This document shows, one piece after another, positions 1 to 6,532 of a DNA stretch of 10,458 nucleotides. Position numbers and translations under genes: made by a program. This stretch comes from Larix sibirica (lineage: Eukaryota > Streptophyta > Pinopsida > Pinales > Pinaceae). Within the stretch, counting starts at the first letter, position 1. Each line of letters begins with the position of its first letter. The stretch is taken from the NCBI GenBank assembly GCA_004151065.3, contig NWUY0300103192.1:1-10458 (forward strand), in the 5' to 3' direction. The notes under the pieces were generated by a model. It ran no database searches. It saw only the letters and a program-made list of their open reading frames with translations, and had not been told where the DNA came from.

Positions 1-110
1 TATATATATAAAACGTGTCCCTCGTGTCCTGTTTCCAGGGTCGTTGTGTCTCGTGTCGAATACTCGTATTTCCGTGTCCTCCGTGTCCCGTGTCCTTGTG
101 TCATGTGACT
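1..110. repeat. TA run and degenerate GTGTCC-rich simple repeat
   Basis: The window opens with (TA)5. From about 15 to 105 the motif GTGTC or GTGTCC recurs many times at irregular spacing (for example CGTGTCC, CCGTGTCCCGTGTCC, TTGTGTC), with TCGTGTCG variants between. This is what is left of a GTGTCC hexamer-like minisatellite after mutation. No open frame or regulatory signal is visible in it. Both the TA and GTGTCC tracts are slippage-prone, and the window edge cuts the TA tract, so its true length is unknown. Confidence 0.7.
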
Positions 111-574
111 TAGGTTGTAAATTGTAATGCTGGATTTTGACGACAGTATCAAAATGTCTTTGTATTATCTTGCTGACCAATTTGGCCGTAGCTTTTATCA
201 ATATAAATCTCTAACCGTTTCTATTTAAAAAACAAGCATCGCTTGTCAGGTTAATTAGATGCAAGAAATATCAGAGCTCTAGTTTCCAATGATGATAGAG
301 TTTCAGATTCTACATACCAGCCAAGAAAAACTCCTTGTCAGATTTGACATGCAACTCTCTGAATCTGTGTGCTTCTGTGCAAAGAAAAAGTCAGGCAAAC
401 AACTCAAATCTCTTACCTCATTACTGATTCTATACCTTGTGGTTTACTGATATTTGAAAGTACTCTTTTCTCAGAATAAAAAAAGGTTAGTTGATTCTAC
501 AAGTTCGATGACTGTTCTCTTGGTGTCCATTGACTCACAAATATTTGTTCAATATAGTAAAGTACGCGAAAATT
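111..574. other. No recognisable gene; one weak tRNA-iMet PBS-like motif
   Basis: This stretch has no open frame that reads like protein. The only item of note is TATCAGAGC at 269-277. It matches the core of the plant initiator-Met tRNA primer binding site TGGTATCAGAGC used by many LTR retrotransposons, but the leading TGG is replaced by AAA. Weaker relatives of the same motif occur at about 583-594 and 839-850. No flanking LTR, polypurine tract or gag frame was found. The motif alone is therefore not evidence for an LTR element here. Confidence 0.4.
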
Positions 575-980
575 TTAATCAAGGTATCAGAAGGCATGAT
601 GAAATATTTAGATTTTCTCACAAGGTCAAATACCATTGTGTCAGAAACACCAAATAAAGAAGAGAACGTTTGGAGAGATGGAGATCTAAATTTCAATGCA
701 GAACTTCCCACCATGTCATGTGGATTAGACTTTTCTACCGCCAAAATTTTGGGAGAATCAACAACTATATTAATTGATCTTTAATCAAGGTCTTCGTTTG
801 ATGAAATAGATAGATCTTTTCACAAGCTCAAATCCCATTGTATCAGAAACACTAAATAAGGAAGAAAATGTTCAGAGAGATGGAGATCTAAATTTCAATG
901 CAAAACACCCCACCATGTCATGTGGAATAGACCTTGCTACTACCAAAATTTTGAGAGGATCACCAGCTATATCAATCGAA
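575..980. repeat. Tandem duplication, period about 202-206 bp, coding-like
   Basis: The block at 575-780 is repeated at 781-980. Shared landmarks are TTAATCAAGG (575 and 781), GAGAGATGGAGATCTAAATT (673 and 875) and CCACCATGTCATGTGGA. Much of the block stays open on both strands. On plus, the two copies read as related peptides: one contains SNTIVSETPNKEENV and MSCGLDFSTAKIL, the other SNPIVSETLNKEENV and MSCGIDLATTKIL. On minus, both read VSDTM, then SSLF and KFRSPSL. The offset is not a multiple of three, so the copies lie in different frames, and each plus frame ends in a stop. I do not recognise the protein. The true coding strand, if any, cannot be decided by eye. The duplication itself is clear, the coding claim is weak. 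Confidence 0.75.
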
Positions 981-1044
981 TAGGAGTAACAGCCAACCTT
1001 TATATAGTAATAGCAACTTGCATCCTCCACCTCCTTCACAGGTG

Positions 1045-1242
1045 CTATGATTTTGAGTTCCACAGACTCTGCTCGAGTGCCTGTTGAGCATGGGGATCCT
1101 GCTTCAACATGCTCCTGAAGTTGCATAATGTTGCATAGTTAATGAACTCAAAATATTCACGAGCATTATCTTCCTCCAAACGAACTGAAAATTTTGCTTC
1201 TGGGCACTTATATTTCCATGATAATGTGTTTATGGCATTGCT
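1045..1242 (-). pseudogene. Unrecognised coding-like segment, minus strand (downstream piece)
   Basis: The minus strand is open from a TGA at 1243-1245 to a TAG at 1045-1047. It reads as a compositionally normal soluble peptide that includes the stretches KYKCPEAKFSVRLEEDNARE, YFEFINYATLCNF and LKQDPHAQQALEQSLW. There is no start codon fitting the frame, so this would be an exon or a fragment rather than a whole gene. It overlaps by 35 bp, in another frame, the end of a second coding-like segment on the same strand (1208-1452). One frameshift or an intron could explain the arrangement. I do not recognise the family. The call rests on amino-acid composition and shared strand only. Chance openness in an AT-rich region is the main alternative. 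Confidence 0.35.
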
Positions 1243-1452
1243 TCATAGATGAATTAAGTTCCCTTTGCAGAAAAGTAACCATATTACTCTCGAGATCTAT
1301 CATGAACAAGCTGAGATGGTGTTCTCGATTCTTGTAATATACAGATATGAAAACCTTTTCAATGAACTTAATTTCCCTACTATGAATATATGCACTCTTG
1401 AACACAAAAGTCATGGGAGGTTCTTGTATCTTTACTTGAAAACAGTGAGCTC
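1208..1452 (-). pseudogene. Unrecognised coding-like segment, minus strand (upstream piece)
   Basis: This minus-strand frame is open from just after a TGA at about 1453 to a TAA at 1208-1210. It contains FQVKIQEPPMTFVFKSAYIH, then REIKFIEKVFISVYYKN, HHLSLFMIDLESNMVTFLQR and a basic tail. The only Met that could start it gives 68 residues from position 1414. The frame continues upstream of that Met, however, which suits an internal fragment better. With the piece at 1045-1242 and the acidic pieces at 1483-2243, this forms a run of coding-like minus-strand segments in changing frames. That pattern fits a decayed gene, or exons with introns not resolved here. No family is recognised. Confidence 0.35.
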
Positions 1453-1482
1453 ATGGCATATGGATTCAAGAAGGGTCAACTG

Positions 1483-2243
1483 CTAATTTACATCCATTCC
1501 AATAAACCCCATAACAATGAACTCTATCCATTCTTGCAGTTTTTGTTCATTAGGTGGTTTTAGACTTAGTGTATCATTGTCCTCTTCATATTCAACCAAT
1601 TTTAAAGTTTCTTCATCACATTCCTTGACCATTGAATTCTCATCATCCACCCTTTCCTCATCTCTATTTTTATTACCCAGATTGTGATCAAAATCATTCT
1701 TAACTGGTTTGAGTGTTTCTTCATCACATTCCTCAACCATTGACTTACCAACATTTTCCCTTTCATCATCTTCCATCACCCACATTGCAATCAGAATTAG
1801 TCTCCTCAGGATTCTCCCCTTGAAGAGACATTTTATCTTATGTTTCTTCTTTAGATCCCTCGGTCTCCAGATTCTTTGTTTTTTCAACAGAGGTTTTGGT
1901 TTCATCTTGATCAACATTGCTATTTTCTTCAACACTTGTATAAAGTAAACCTAATTCTACTTTCATTCTTTTCATTGCTTTTTCTTTCATCTTCATCAAG
2001 ACTATGTTTTTATTCAACATTTGAATCAATTAAACTCAATTCACTCTACACTGGTATCTACTTTTGTTTTTTCTTTGGTTTTGATTTCACCTTGATCAAC
2101 CATGTCATTTTTGGAACATTTGAATCAACTAAACCGAACTCATTCTCACCCTGAACTCTACTTTCATTGTCCACAATGCCATCAGTGTTTTCACCATTGT
2201 TCTTTCGTAGGACCCTCTTGGCAAACTCAACATATCTAGCCAT
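1483..2243 (-). pseudogene. Decayed gene for an acidic, internally repeated protein
   Basis: Three minus-strand frames follow each other: 2243-2058 (starts MARYVEFAKRVLRKNNGE), 2029-1838 and 1935-1483. The product is rich in E, D, K and N. It has internal repeats such as SMVEECDEETLKPV and SMVKECDEETLKLV in the last segment, and VDQGEIKTKEKTK and VDQDETKTSVEKTK in the middle region (partly in a second frame). ELSLIDSNVE and EFGLVDSNVP form another pair. Stops and frame changes separate the segments, so no single protein can be made from them now. The repeats resemble a low-complexity, disordered acidic protein. I do not recognise a family, and there is no signal peptide or membrane segment. 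The last frame ends in TAG at 1483. The repeats across frames are direct evidence; the idea of one ancestral gene is inference. Confidence 0.45.
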
Positions 2244-3099
2244 ATTAAAATATGAAGATTTTTTGTGATTGTTATTGGCTTAGGGATGAACAAGAAGAAT
2301 CCTTTGTGAAGAGAAACCCGCCATCTAGTGATCTTGGCATTTTCAATGAAAACCTTCCTCCTATTATTTTGCTATATGACTTCTTGAGCCCTTTTTAGTT
2401 GTCTTTCACACCGTAAGAACACAAGAAAAACATAGATATTATCTCATTGTGGATGGAGTTGATGGATTCAAGCTTCAAGGTTGATCCTACCATTTTCTTT
2501 GAGAATATACTACATCCTCATTGACTTACATGCGTTCCAAGTGTTATCCTCTAGATGCTCTGCAGTTATGCCAAAGATGAGGGGTCTTTTTTCATTGTAA
2601 AGGCCAAGTTTGGCGTTTGTTTATGTAGAAGTGTTGGTCTCATAGGGCTCAAGATCCATGATATAGTCATGGCAGGTCCTCTTGGTTTTCATTTCGGGAA
2701 GCGTTGGCTTAGTGGCATTGCTAATTGCCCCTTGATGGGTGGAAGTCCTTCGTCATGTTAGGATTTTATGCCCATGGATTGGTGTCCAATGCTTCTTGGG
2801 ATGGTTCCATTAGAACACATGGCTTAGGGGCTCGTAGCCACACTTGTTTTTATGCTTTGTAGAGGTGATTGCGCATGTAAGGGTTGTCATACCTGTCTCA
2901 ACACACCTCATTTATGTTCACTTGGACCTATTTTTTTCATATGAAAATCTTCCTCTTGGCTCAAGCATACCAAATTGATGATGACATCATCCTTTTGAAG
3001 AAGTTGTACCACCTAAAGGAGGAGGATGTTGAGGGCAAAAGCACATTGTTGGGGTTAGTTGGGGCATGATGTCTCTCTTCCATGTTTTAAGTTGGGGAC
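2244..3099. other. No recognisable gene; short unassigned open frames
   Basis: The plus strand carries several short open stretches. One, near 2284-2394, reads DEQEESFVKRNPPSSDLG onward to a TAG. One at 2555-2761 has 68 codons and contains KFGVCLCRSVGLIGLKIHD. One at 2884-3069 has 61 codons, including AYQIDDDIILLKKLYHLKEE. They are in different frames and separated by stops. Their amino-acid content is plausible enough that a decayed transposon or host-gene fragment cannot be excluded. No domain or catalytic motif is recognised. I see no splice arrangement that would join them and no promoter. Confidence 0.4.
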
Positions 3100-3124
3100 T
3101 AATGTTAACATCAAGTTAGCATTA
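3100..3124. repeat. Inverted repeat (10-bp arms, one mismatch)
   Basis: TAATGTTAAC at 3100-3109 and GTTAGCATTA at 3115-3124 are inverted copies with one mismatch, separated by ATCAA. The flanks GGACT (3096-3100) and TTAGTCC (3131-3137) extend the symmetry loosely. GGGACTAA also ends two hairpins in the repeat array downstream (near 3698-3705 and 3888-3895), so this may be an edge of the same repeat family. Confidence 0.55.
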
Positions 3125-3146
3125 ATCCACTTAGTCCTTATGTTCG

Positions 3147-3155
3147 TATAAATAG
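3147..3155 (+). promoter_or_regulatory. TATA-box-like motif TATAAATAG
   Basis: TATAAATAG matches the plant TATA consensus and lies about 20 bp downstream of the inverted repeat at 3100-3124. In DNA this rich in A and T such a match is expected by chance. No transcribed gene follows it, only the repeat array. It would matter only if the array proves to be transcribed. Confidence 0.15.
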
Positions 3156-3338
3156 ACCTCAATAGATCTCAACTTTATAAGTTTTTGATAGCTGAAACTT
3201 ATAATAGGGGTAGGGGTTGCCACCGAGTCTCTCATTGGTCAATAAAAACTTTTCTATAAAAACCTTAGTCTAAATGAAAGATAAAAATATCGATTCATGT
3301 GTCCATTAATAGAAATGGTTGTGTCCATTAATAGAAAT

Positions 3339-3371
3339 GGCTGCACTCCCTTTATTAGAGTCCCTGCAGCC
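3339..3371. repeat. Hairpin module, copy 1 of 5
   Basis: GGCTGCACTC at 3339-3348 faces GAGT (3358-3361) and TGCAGCC (3365-3371), so the outer seven bases pair perfectly and ACTC pairs with GAGT across a CCC bulge. This is the best preserved copy of a 33-bp module repeated through the array. It precedes the second unit's CTTTATAAG landmark. Confidence 0.6.
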
Positions 3372-3426
3372 AAAGGCAACATAGACTAACTTTATAAGTT
3401 TTTGATAGTTGAAACATTACAAAATG

Positions 3427-3482
3427 TGAAGCTTAATTCGGCCTCGCCTGGGCGTGAAACTTAATTCGGCCTCGCTTGGCCA
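3427..3482. repeat. 28-bp GC-rich direct repeat, two copies
   Basis: TGAAGCTTAATTCGGCCTCG and its continuation (3427-3454) is followed head to tail by a copy starting TGAAACTTAATTCGGCCTCG (3455-3482). The block is far richer in G and C than its surroundings and contains CpG sites. The second copy runs into GGCCATGAGGCC, itself partly self-complementary. Confidence 0.8.
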
Positions 3483-3594
3483 TGAGGCCAAATAATAGCT
3501 CCAAGTCTCTCATGGGTCAATAAAAACTTTTCTATAAAAACCTTAGTCTAAATGAAAGATAGGAATATCGATTCACGTGTTCATTAATAGAAAT

Positions 3595-3627
3595 GGTTGC
3601 ACTCATTTTACTAGAGTCCTTGTAGCC
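3595..3627. repeat. Hairpin module, copy 2 of 5
   Basis: GGTTGCACTC and TGTAGCC occupy the arm positions. Relative to copy 1, two C-to-T changes turn Watson-Crick pairs into G-T pairs, which in RNA would still be wobble pairs. It ends in CCAATCGATTCATGTG, which leads straight into copy 3. Confidence 0.5.
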
Positions 3628-3656
3628 AATCGATTCATGTGTCCATTAATAAAAAT

Positions 3657-3702
3657 GGCTGCACTCCGTTTACTAGAGTCCCTGTAGCCAAAGGTAGGGA
3701 CT
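3657..3702. repeat. Hairpin module, copy 3 of 5, with overlapping second hairpin
   Basis: The first pairing is GGCTGCACTC (3657-3666) with TGTAGCC (3683-3689), with one G-T position. A second, overlapping pairing is AGTCCCT (3677-3683) with AGGGACT (3696-3702). T3683 is shared, so the two pairings compete at that base. Confidence 0.5.
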
Positions 3703-3844
3703 AATAAAGAGAAGTAGACTATTTTTTTCAAAATTTATTTCTAAATTTACACATGGAAATATATACCAAAGTCCTTTTGATTTTGTTAAGAGAAGAATTC
3801 AAAAATCAATTAAATTATAGAAATGGTTGTCCATTAATAGAAAT

Positions 3845-3893
3845 GGTTGCACTCCCTTTATTAGAGTCCCTGCAGCCAAAGGCGGCAGGGACT
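3845..3893. repeat. Hairpin module, copy 4 of 5, with overlapping perfect 9-bp hairpin
   Basis: GGTTGCACTC (3845-3854) can pair with TGCAGCC (3871-3877) with one G-T position. AGTCCCTGC (3865-3873) pairs perfectly with GCAGGGACT (3885-3893) over an 11-base loop. The two pairings share 3871-3873. The outer ends read TTAGAGTCCC and GGGACTAA, which could also be read as abutting terminal inverted repeats. Confidence 0.6.
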
Positions 3894-3931
3894 AACTCTA
3901 TAAGTTTTTGATAGTTGAAACATACAAAATG

Positions 3932-4025
3932 TGAAGCTTAATTCGGCCTCGCCTGGGCATGAAACTTAATTCGAGGCAATTCAGCCTTGCCTGGGCGTGA
4001 AACTTAATTCGGCCTTGCTTGGCCA
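3932..4025. repeat. 28-bp GC-rich direct repeat, three copies
   Basis: Copies lie at 3932-3959, 3960-3997 and 3998-4025. The middle copy is 10 bp longer because of an insertion within it, around GAGGCAATTC. The equivalent place in the previous unit has two copies, so this unit has gained one, most simply by unequal exchange or slippage. Confidence 0.8.
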
Positions 4026-4136
4026 TGAGGCCAAATAATAGCTCCAAGTCTCTCATTGGTCAATAAAAACTTTTCTATAAAACCTTAGTCTAAATGAAAG
4101 ATAAAAATATCAATTCATATGTTCATTAATAGAAAT

Positions 4137-4176
4137 GGCTGCACTCCTTTTATTGGAGTCCCTGTAGGCAGGGACT
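4137..4176. repeat. Hairpin module, copy 5 of 5
   Basis: The outer arm pairing is lost here because the distal arm reads TGTAGGC. The alternative hairpin is tighter than in the other copies: AGTCCCTG (4157-4164), loop TAGG, CAGGGACT (4169-4176), which is a perfect 8-bp stem. Confidence 0.55.
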
Positions 4177-4322
4177 AATAAAGGGAAGTAGACAATAATT
4201 TTTTCAAAATTTATTTCTAAATTTACACATGGGAATATATACCAAAGTCATTTTGATTTTGTTAAGAGAAGAATTAAAAAATCAATTAAATTATTGAATG
4301 AGATAGGTAACATAGAACAATG

Positions 4323-4392
4323 CCATGGTCATGTGTCGACTTTAAAATAGTATTAATCCATGGTCATGAAGTCACTTTAAGGTAGTTATTGA
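4323..4392. repeat. Imperfect 35-bp direct repeat
   Basis: CCATGGTCATG at 4323 and 4358 starts two imperfect tandem copies of about 35 bp. Both continue through TCGACTTTAA or TCACTTTAA and a TAGT-containing tail. The repeat lies just outside the hairpin-bearing array and shares no sequence with it. Confidence 0.6.
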
Positions 4393-5000
4393 ACATTGAT
4401 GATGTTTACCATCTCTTAAAACTAACAAATAAAGAAATTTAGATTAAATATTTTTTACAATTTAACATCTCTATTTTGAATATGTTCCAAATATTTACAC
4501 CAAAAACATTGTGATTTCATAAGTAAAAAAATATGAAAAGTAAATAAGCACTTAAAATAATGAAATACCATCATTGAATAATTAAGAATTCACTAGTCCA
4601 AAAGCTAAAAGTTATATGATTTCAAACAAAAAAATTGATTTTTTCGACATGATTTTGAAAAAATCCAACAATTTAAAAAAAAATCACGGTTAATCAAAAT
4701 CACCATTAAAACACAGTTAAATTCAAGATTTTGCAAAATAAAAAATGTCGGATTCCAATGAAAAGCCAAAGCCCTCGTCCGAACCAAATCATCGAATTTT
4801 AAGACAACTCCATTAAGAATTTATAGTTTTGTAACATATAGTTACACTATAAACTAACATAAATATACGAAATTAAACATAATTTATTAAAAAAATAATG
4901 CATTAATTTAAAAGGGAGAAATTGGATGAAGCAGGATGCCTGTAGGTAGATTCATTCTTCTTAAAATATCAATTTTTTTTCTTTTTAACAGTTTAATGGA
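4393..5000. other. AT-rich stretch without a gene
   Basis: This is strongly A/T-rich DNA with several homopolymer runs. A 60-codon minus-strand frame at 4605-4787 is rich in F, N and C and looks like chance openness. I see no repeat, RNA gene or regulatory signal that stands out from the base composition. Confidence 0.6.
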
Positions 5001-5270
5001 TATTGTATTTTATATTAAATAGGCTAAGGTAAACCATAACAATTAAGAAAACAATATTACATAACTATTACAAAATGCCCTTCCCAAACTCAGGGGCTTC
5101 AAAATAACCTTAGTCTTGAATATCGAAACAGTACATTGTGCCTGCCAACAGAACTTACTTCTATAACATCTGGTATACTGACCTAGTAACAACTTATAAT
5201 AGCAATACATAGACAAAAGAAAAAGCTAACAAACAATTATGACTCAAGAATTTCGGGTATCTGCCTCTCC
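5001..5270 (-). other. Possible 3' UTR of the minus-strand coding remnant
   Basis: Directly downstream, on the minus strand, of the TAG at 5271-5273 that closes the coding remnant, the sequence has no further coding-like frame. It becomes U-rich when read as minus-strand RNA, with TGTAATAGTTATGTAATATT near 5050. That is typical of plant 3' untranslated DNA. No poly(A) tract marks an end. Naming it a UTR is inference from position and composition. Confidence 0.25.
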
Positions 5271-6201
5271 CTACTGGGTAGATGCACAGTATTCATCAAA
5301 CCTTAAGAAGGTTGTTTGCCAGACGATGCCCATCCCCATAATGTTCGAGTTTGAAAGATATCTAGTTCTTGAATACCTTCCTTGAGCCAACTCTTGAATG
5401 CAAGCCAGATGATGATCTCTGTCTAGAACTAATTGCATCAACTATTTGTTCTGTTCAACAACTTGTTGTTCCATCCTTTCCCGAATTTGCTCATTTAGCT
5501 CCATTTGACATCTTAGCCACTTCATAATTTGCTCAATTCGCTTTAGCTGCCTTGCTATCCACCGCACAAGCTTTTTCAAATTGCAAATTCTCCCCCAGTG
5601 CACTTCACATATCCTCCACTACCACTCCATTTTGTTTTCCATCGCATAAATGAAATCTCCTAGGTTTCTATCTCCCACTAGGAATTGCTTACTATTTCCC
5701 AACTGTCCTGCCGTGCTCGCATTCGGCCTTGCACAATTCTTTCCACAAATCATTGCCTTCAAGTTTGTTCCCTCTTGTAGATTTCCCACCACAAACCTCT
5801 TGGTATTTGACCTTTCCTTGTATCACCACCTTCAAGCTTAATCCCACTCCTACTGCAAAGTTCCTACCACAAACCTCTTGTTGTCTAACACTTTGACGCC
5901 AAAGGAAGACACAAACTGCTTCCAAGCAATCCTCCGCGACAATGAACAACACCATCCCAGAGCTGAGATTTAGTCTGTCCTCCCACATCACTTGGCCACC
6001 TTGCTTCATTATAACCCTCGCGTGAACCATATTAAACACCAAAGGAAAAGACTGGGACATGCTGAGAATTAATTCCACAGCGTGGCGAATTAAATGGCGA
6101 TGGTATTGCTGCAGTCCAGGTTCAACATGCCACTCGTACTTCAAATACTTGTCCTTTCCCTTGCGATTGATTTTTGGTTGCTTAGTTAAGATCCACCCCA
6201 T
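5271..6201 (-). pseudogene. Broken coding region with C-terminal coiled-coil-like segment
   Basis: From ATG at 6199-6201 the minus strand is open for 169 codons to a TAG at 5692-5694 (contains EWHVEPGLQQYHRHLIRHAV and a repeated QEVCG motif). In the neighbouring frame it continues coherently from about 5765 to a TAG at 5271-5273, broken by in-frame TAGs at 5619-5621 and 5442-5444. That second part includes STAGQLGNSKQFLVGDRNLG, then NLKKLVRWIARQLKRIEQ and WLRCQMELNEQIRERMEQQV, an amphipathic heptad-like run suggesting a coiled coil. The tail is ELAQGRYSRTRYLSNSN and FDEYCAST. A frameshift between about 5690 and 5770 would join the parts into some 300 codons. I do not recognise the family. A retrotransposon-associated or lineage-specific protein is possible, and no catalytic motif is visible. 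Confidence 0.5.
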
Positions 6202-6254
6202 TCACAAACATTAGAATTATAAAATAGGGCCCCAAATCAAATTTTATTCAAGCA

Positions 6255-6478
6255 CTATGGTATCCACCTGCGTTGAGGTGGACCATTATTAATCTTGATG
6301 ACTCTCTTGTCCAAGAGAGTTGCTTTGTTAGCCAATTTATCCTTTGTCCAAGAGAGCTACTTTGTTAGCCAATTTATCAACCTCTTGGTTATTATTCTAA
6401 CAAATATGCCATAAAGATAAGTTGTTGATTTGTTTCATATTTCACTCCACCTTGGAGATCATTTGATTTAGAATCCTT
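6255..6478 (-). pseudogene. Remnant of an RNase H-like domain C-terminus
   Basis: The minus strand reads RILNQMISKVE, stop, NMKQINNLSLWHIC, stop, NNNQEVDKLANKVALLDKG, stop at 6338-6340. A second, shifted copy DKLANKATLLDKRVIKINNG then runs on to a stop at 6255-6257. The pattern of WHI, an N-rich linker and xEVDKLANKA is the usual C-terminal end of plant transposon RNase H domains. There, H is followed by a loop and the last catalytic Asp in (E/Q)xxDxLAN. The D of EVDKLAN is preserved. The stops and the 37-bp duplication make it non-functional. It lies on the opposite strand to the LINE and about 50 bp from the LINE's first recognisable codons. It therefore comes from another element. It is not clear whether it belongs to the coding remnant at 5271-6201. 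Confidence 0.5.
6302..6380. repeat. 37-bp tandem duplication with a 7-bp hairpin
   Basis: TTGTCCAAGAGAGTTGCTTT and its continuation through AGCCAATTTATC starts at 6307 and is repeated at 6344, with a few mismatches. The first copy begins with CTCTCTT (6302-6308), loop GTCC, AAGAGAG (6313-6319), a perfect 7-bp inverted repeat. The 37-bp step is not a multiple of three and shifts the frame of the RNase H remnant it lies in. Confidence 0.85.
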
Positions 6479-6495
6479 TTAGTTTGAGAAAATCC

Positions 6496-6532
6496 ATTAC
6501 GCATCTGTTTGATTACGTATCTGTTTGATTAC
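6496..6532. repeat. 16-bp tandem duplication at the LINE 5' edge
   Basis: ATTACGCATCTGTTTG (6496-6511) is followed directly by ATTACGTATCTGTTTG (6512-6527) and ATTAC. It sits immediately before the first clearly recognisable LINE codons (TFVTLIPK from 6531). The upstream in-frame reading is interrupted by TGA at 6510. A small duplication at a truncation junction is compatible with repair during insertion, but replication slippage is equally possible. Confidence 0.7.

Larger units (their letters stand above)
3173..4295. repeat. Three-unit degenerate tandem repeat array
   Basis: The landmark CTTTATAAGTTTTTGATAG recurs at 3173, 3390 and 3896 (CTCTATAAG in the last). TCTCTCATTGGTCAATAAAA with its continuation through CTTAGTCTAAATGAAAGAT recurs at 3228, 3506 and 4049. 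Units two and three also share a GC-rich 28-bp sub-repeat, then GGCCATGAGGCCAAATAATA, and a closing block with ACATGGAAATATATACCAAA to AAATCAATTAAATTA that ends near 3817 and 4293. Unit one lacks the GC-rich and closing blocks. No coding frame runs through the array. Candidates are nested non-autonomous elements or unequal-crossover copies of one element. No terminal repeats or target duplications clearly bound the whole, so I leave the class open. Confidence 0.85.

Noticed and set aside
267-850. LTR retrotransposon primer binding sites
   Set aside because: Three TATCAGA-type motifs resemble the initiator-Met site, but each has several mismatches. No LTRs, polypurine tract or gag frame accompany them.
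3365-3371. Palindromic CTGCAG sites in the array as protein-binding sites
   Set aside because: They form part of the hairpin arms in the repeat and occur only where that module occurs, so no separate role is supported.
3339-4176. CRISPR-like array or riboswitch
   Set aside because: The 33-bp modules are irregularly spaced, embedded in longer duplicated units, and lie in plant-type nuclear DNA with no cas genes.
4605-4787. 60-codon minus-strand open frame
   Set aside because: It lies in A/T-rich DNA, is rich in F, N, L and C, and has no relation to its neighbours. Chance openness is the simplest explanation.
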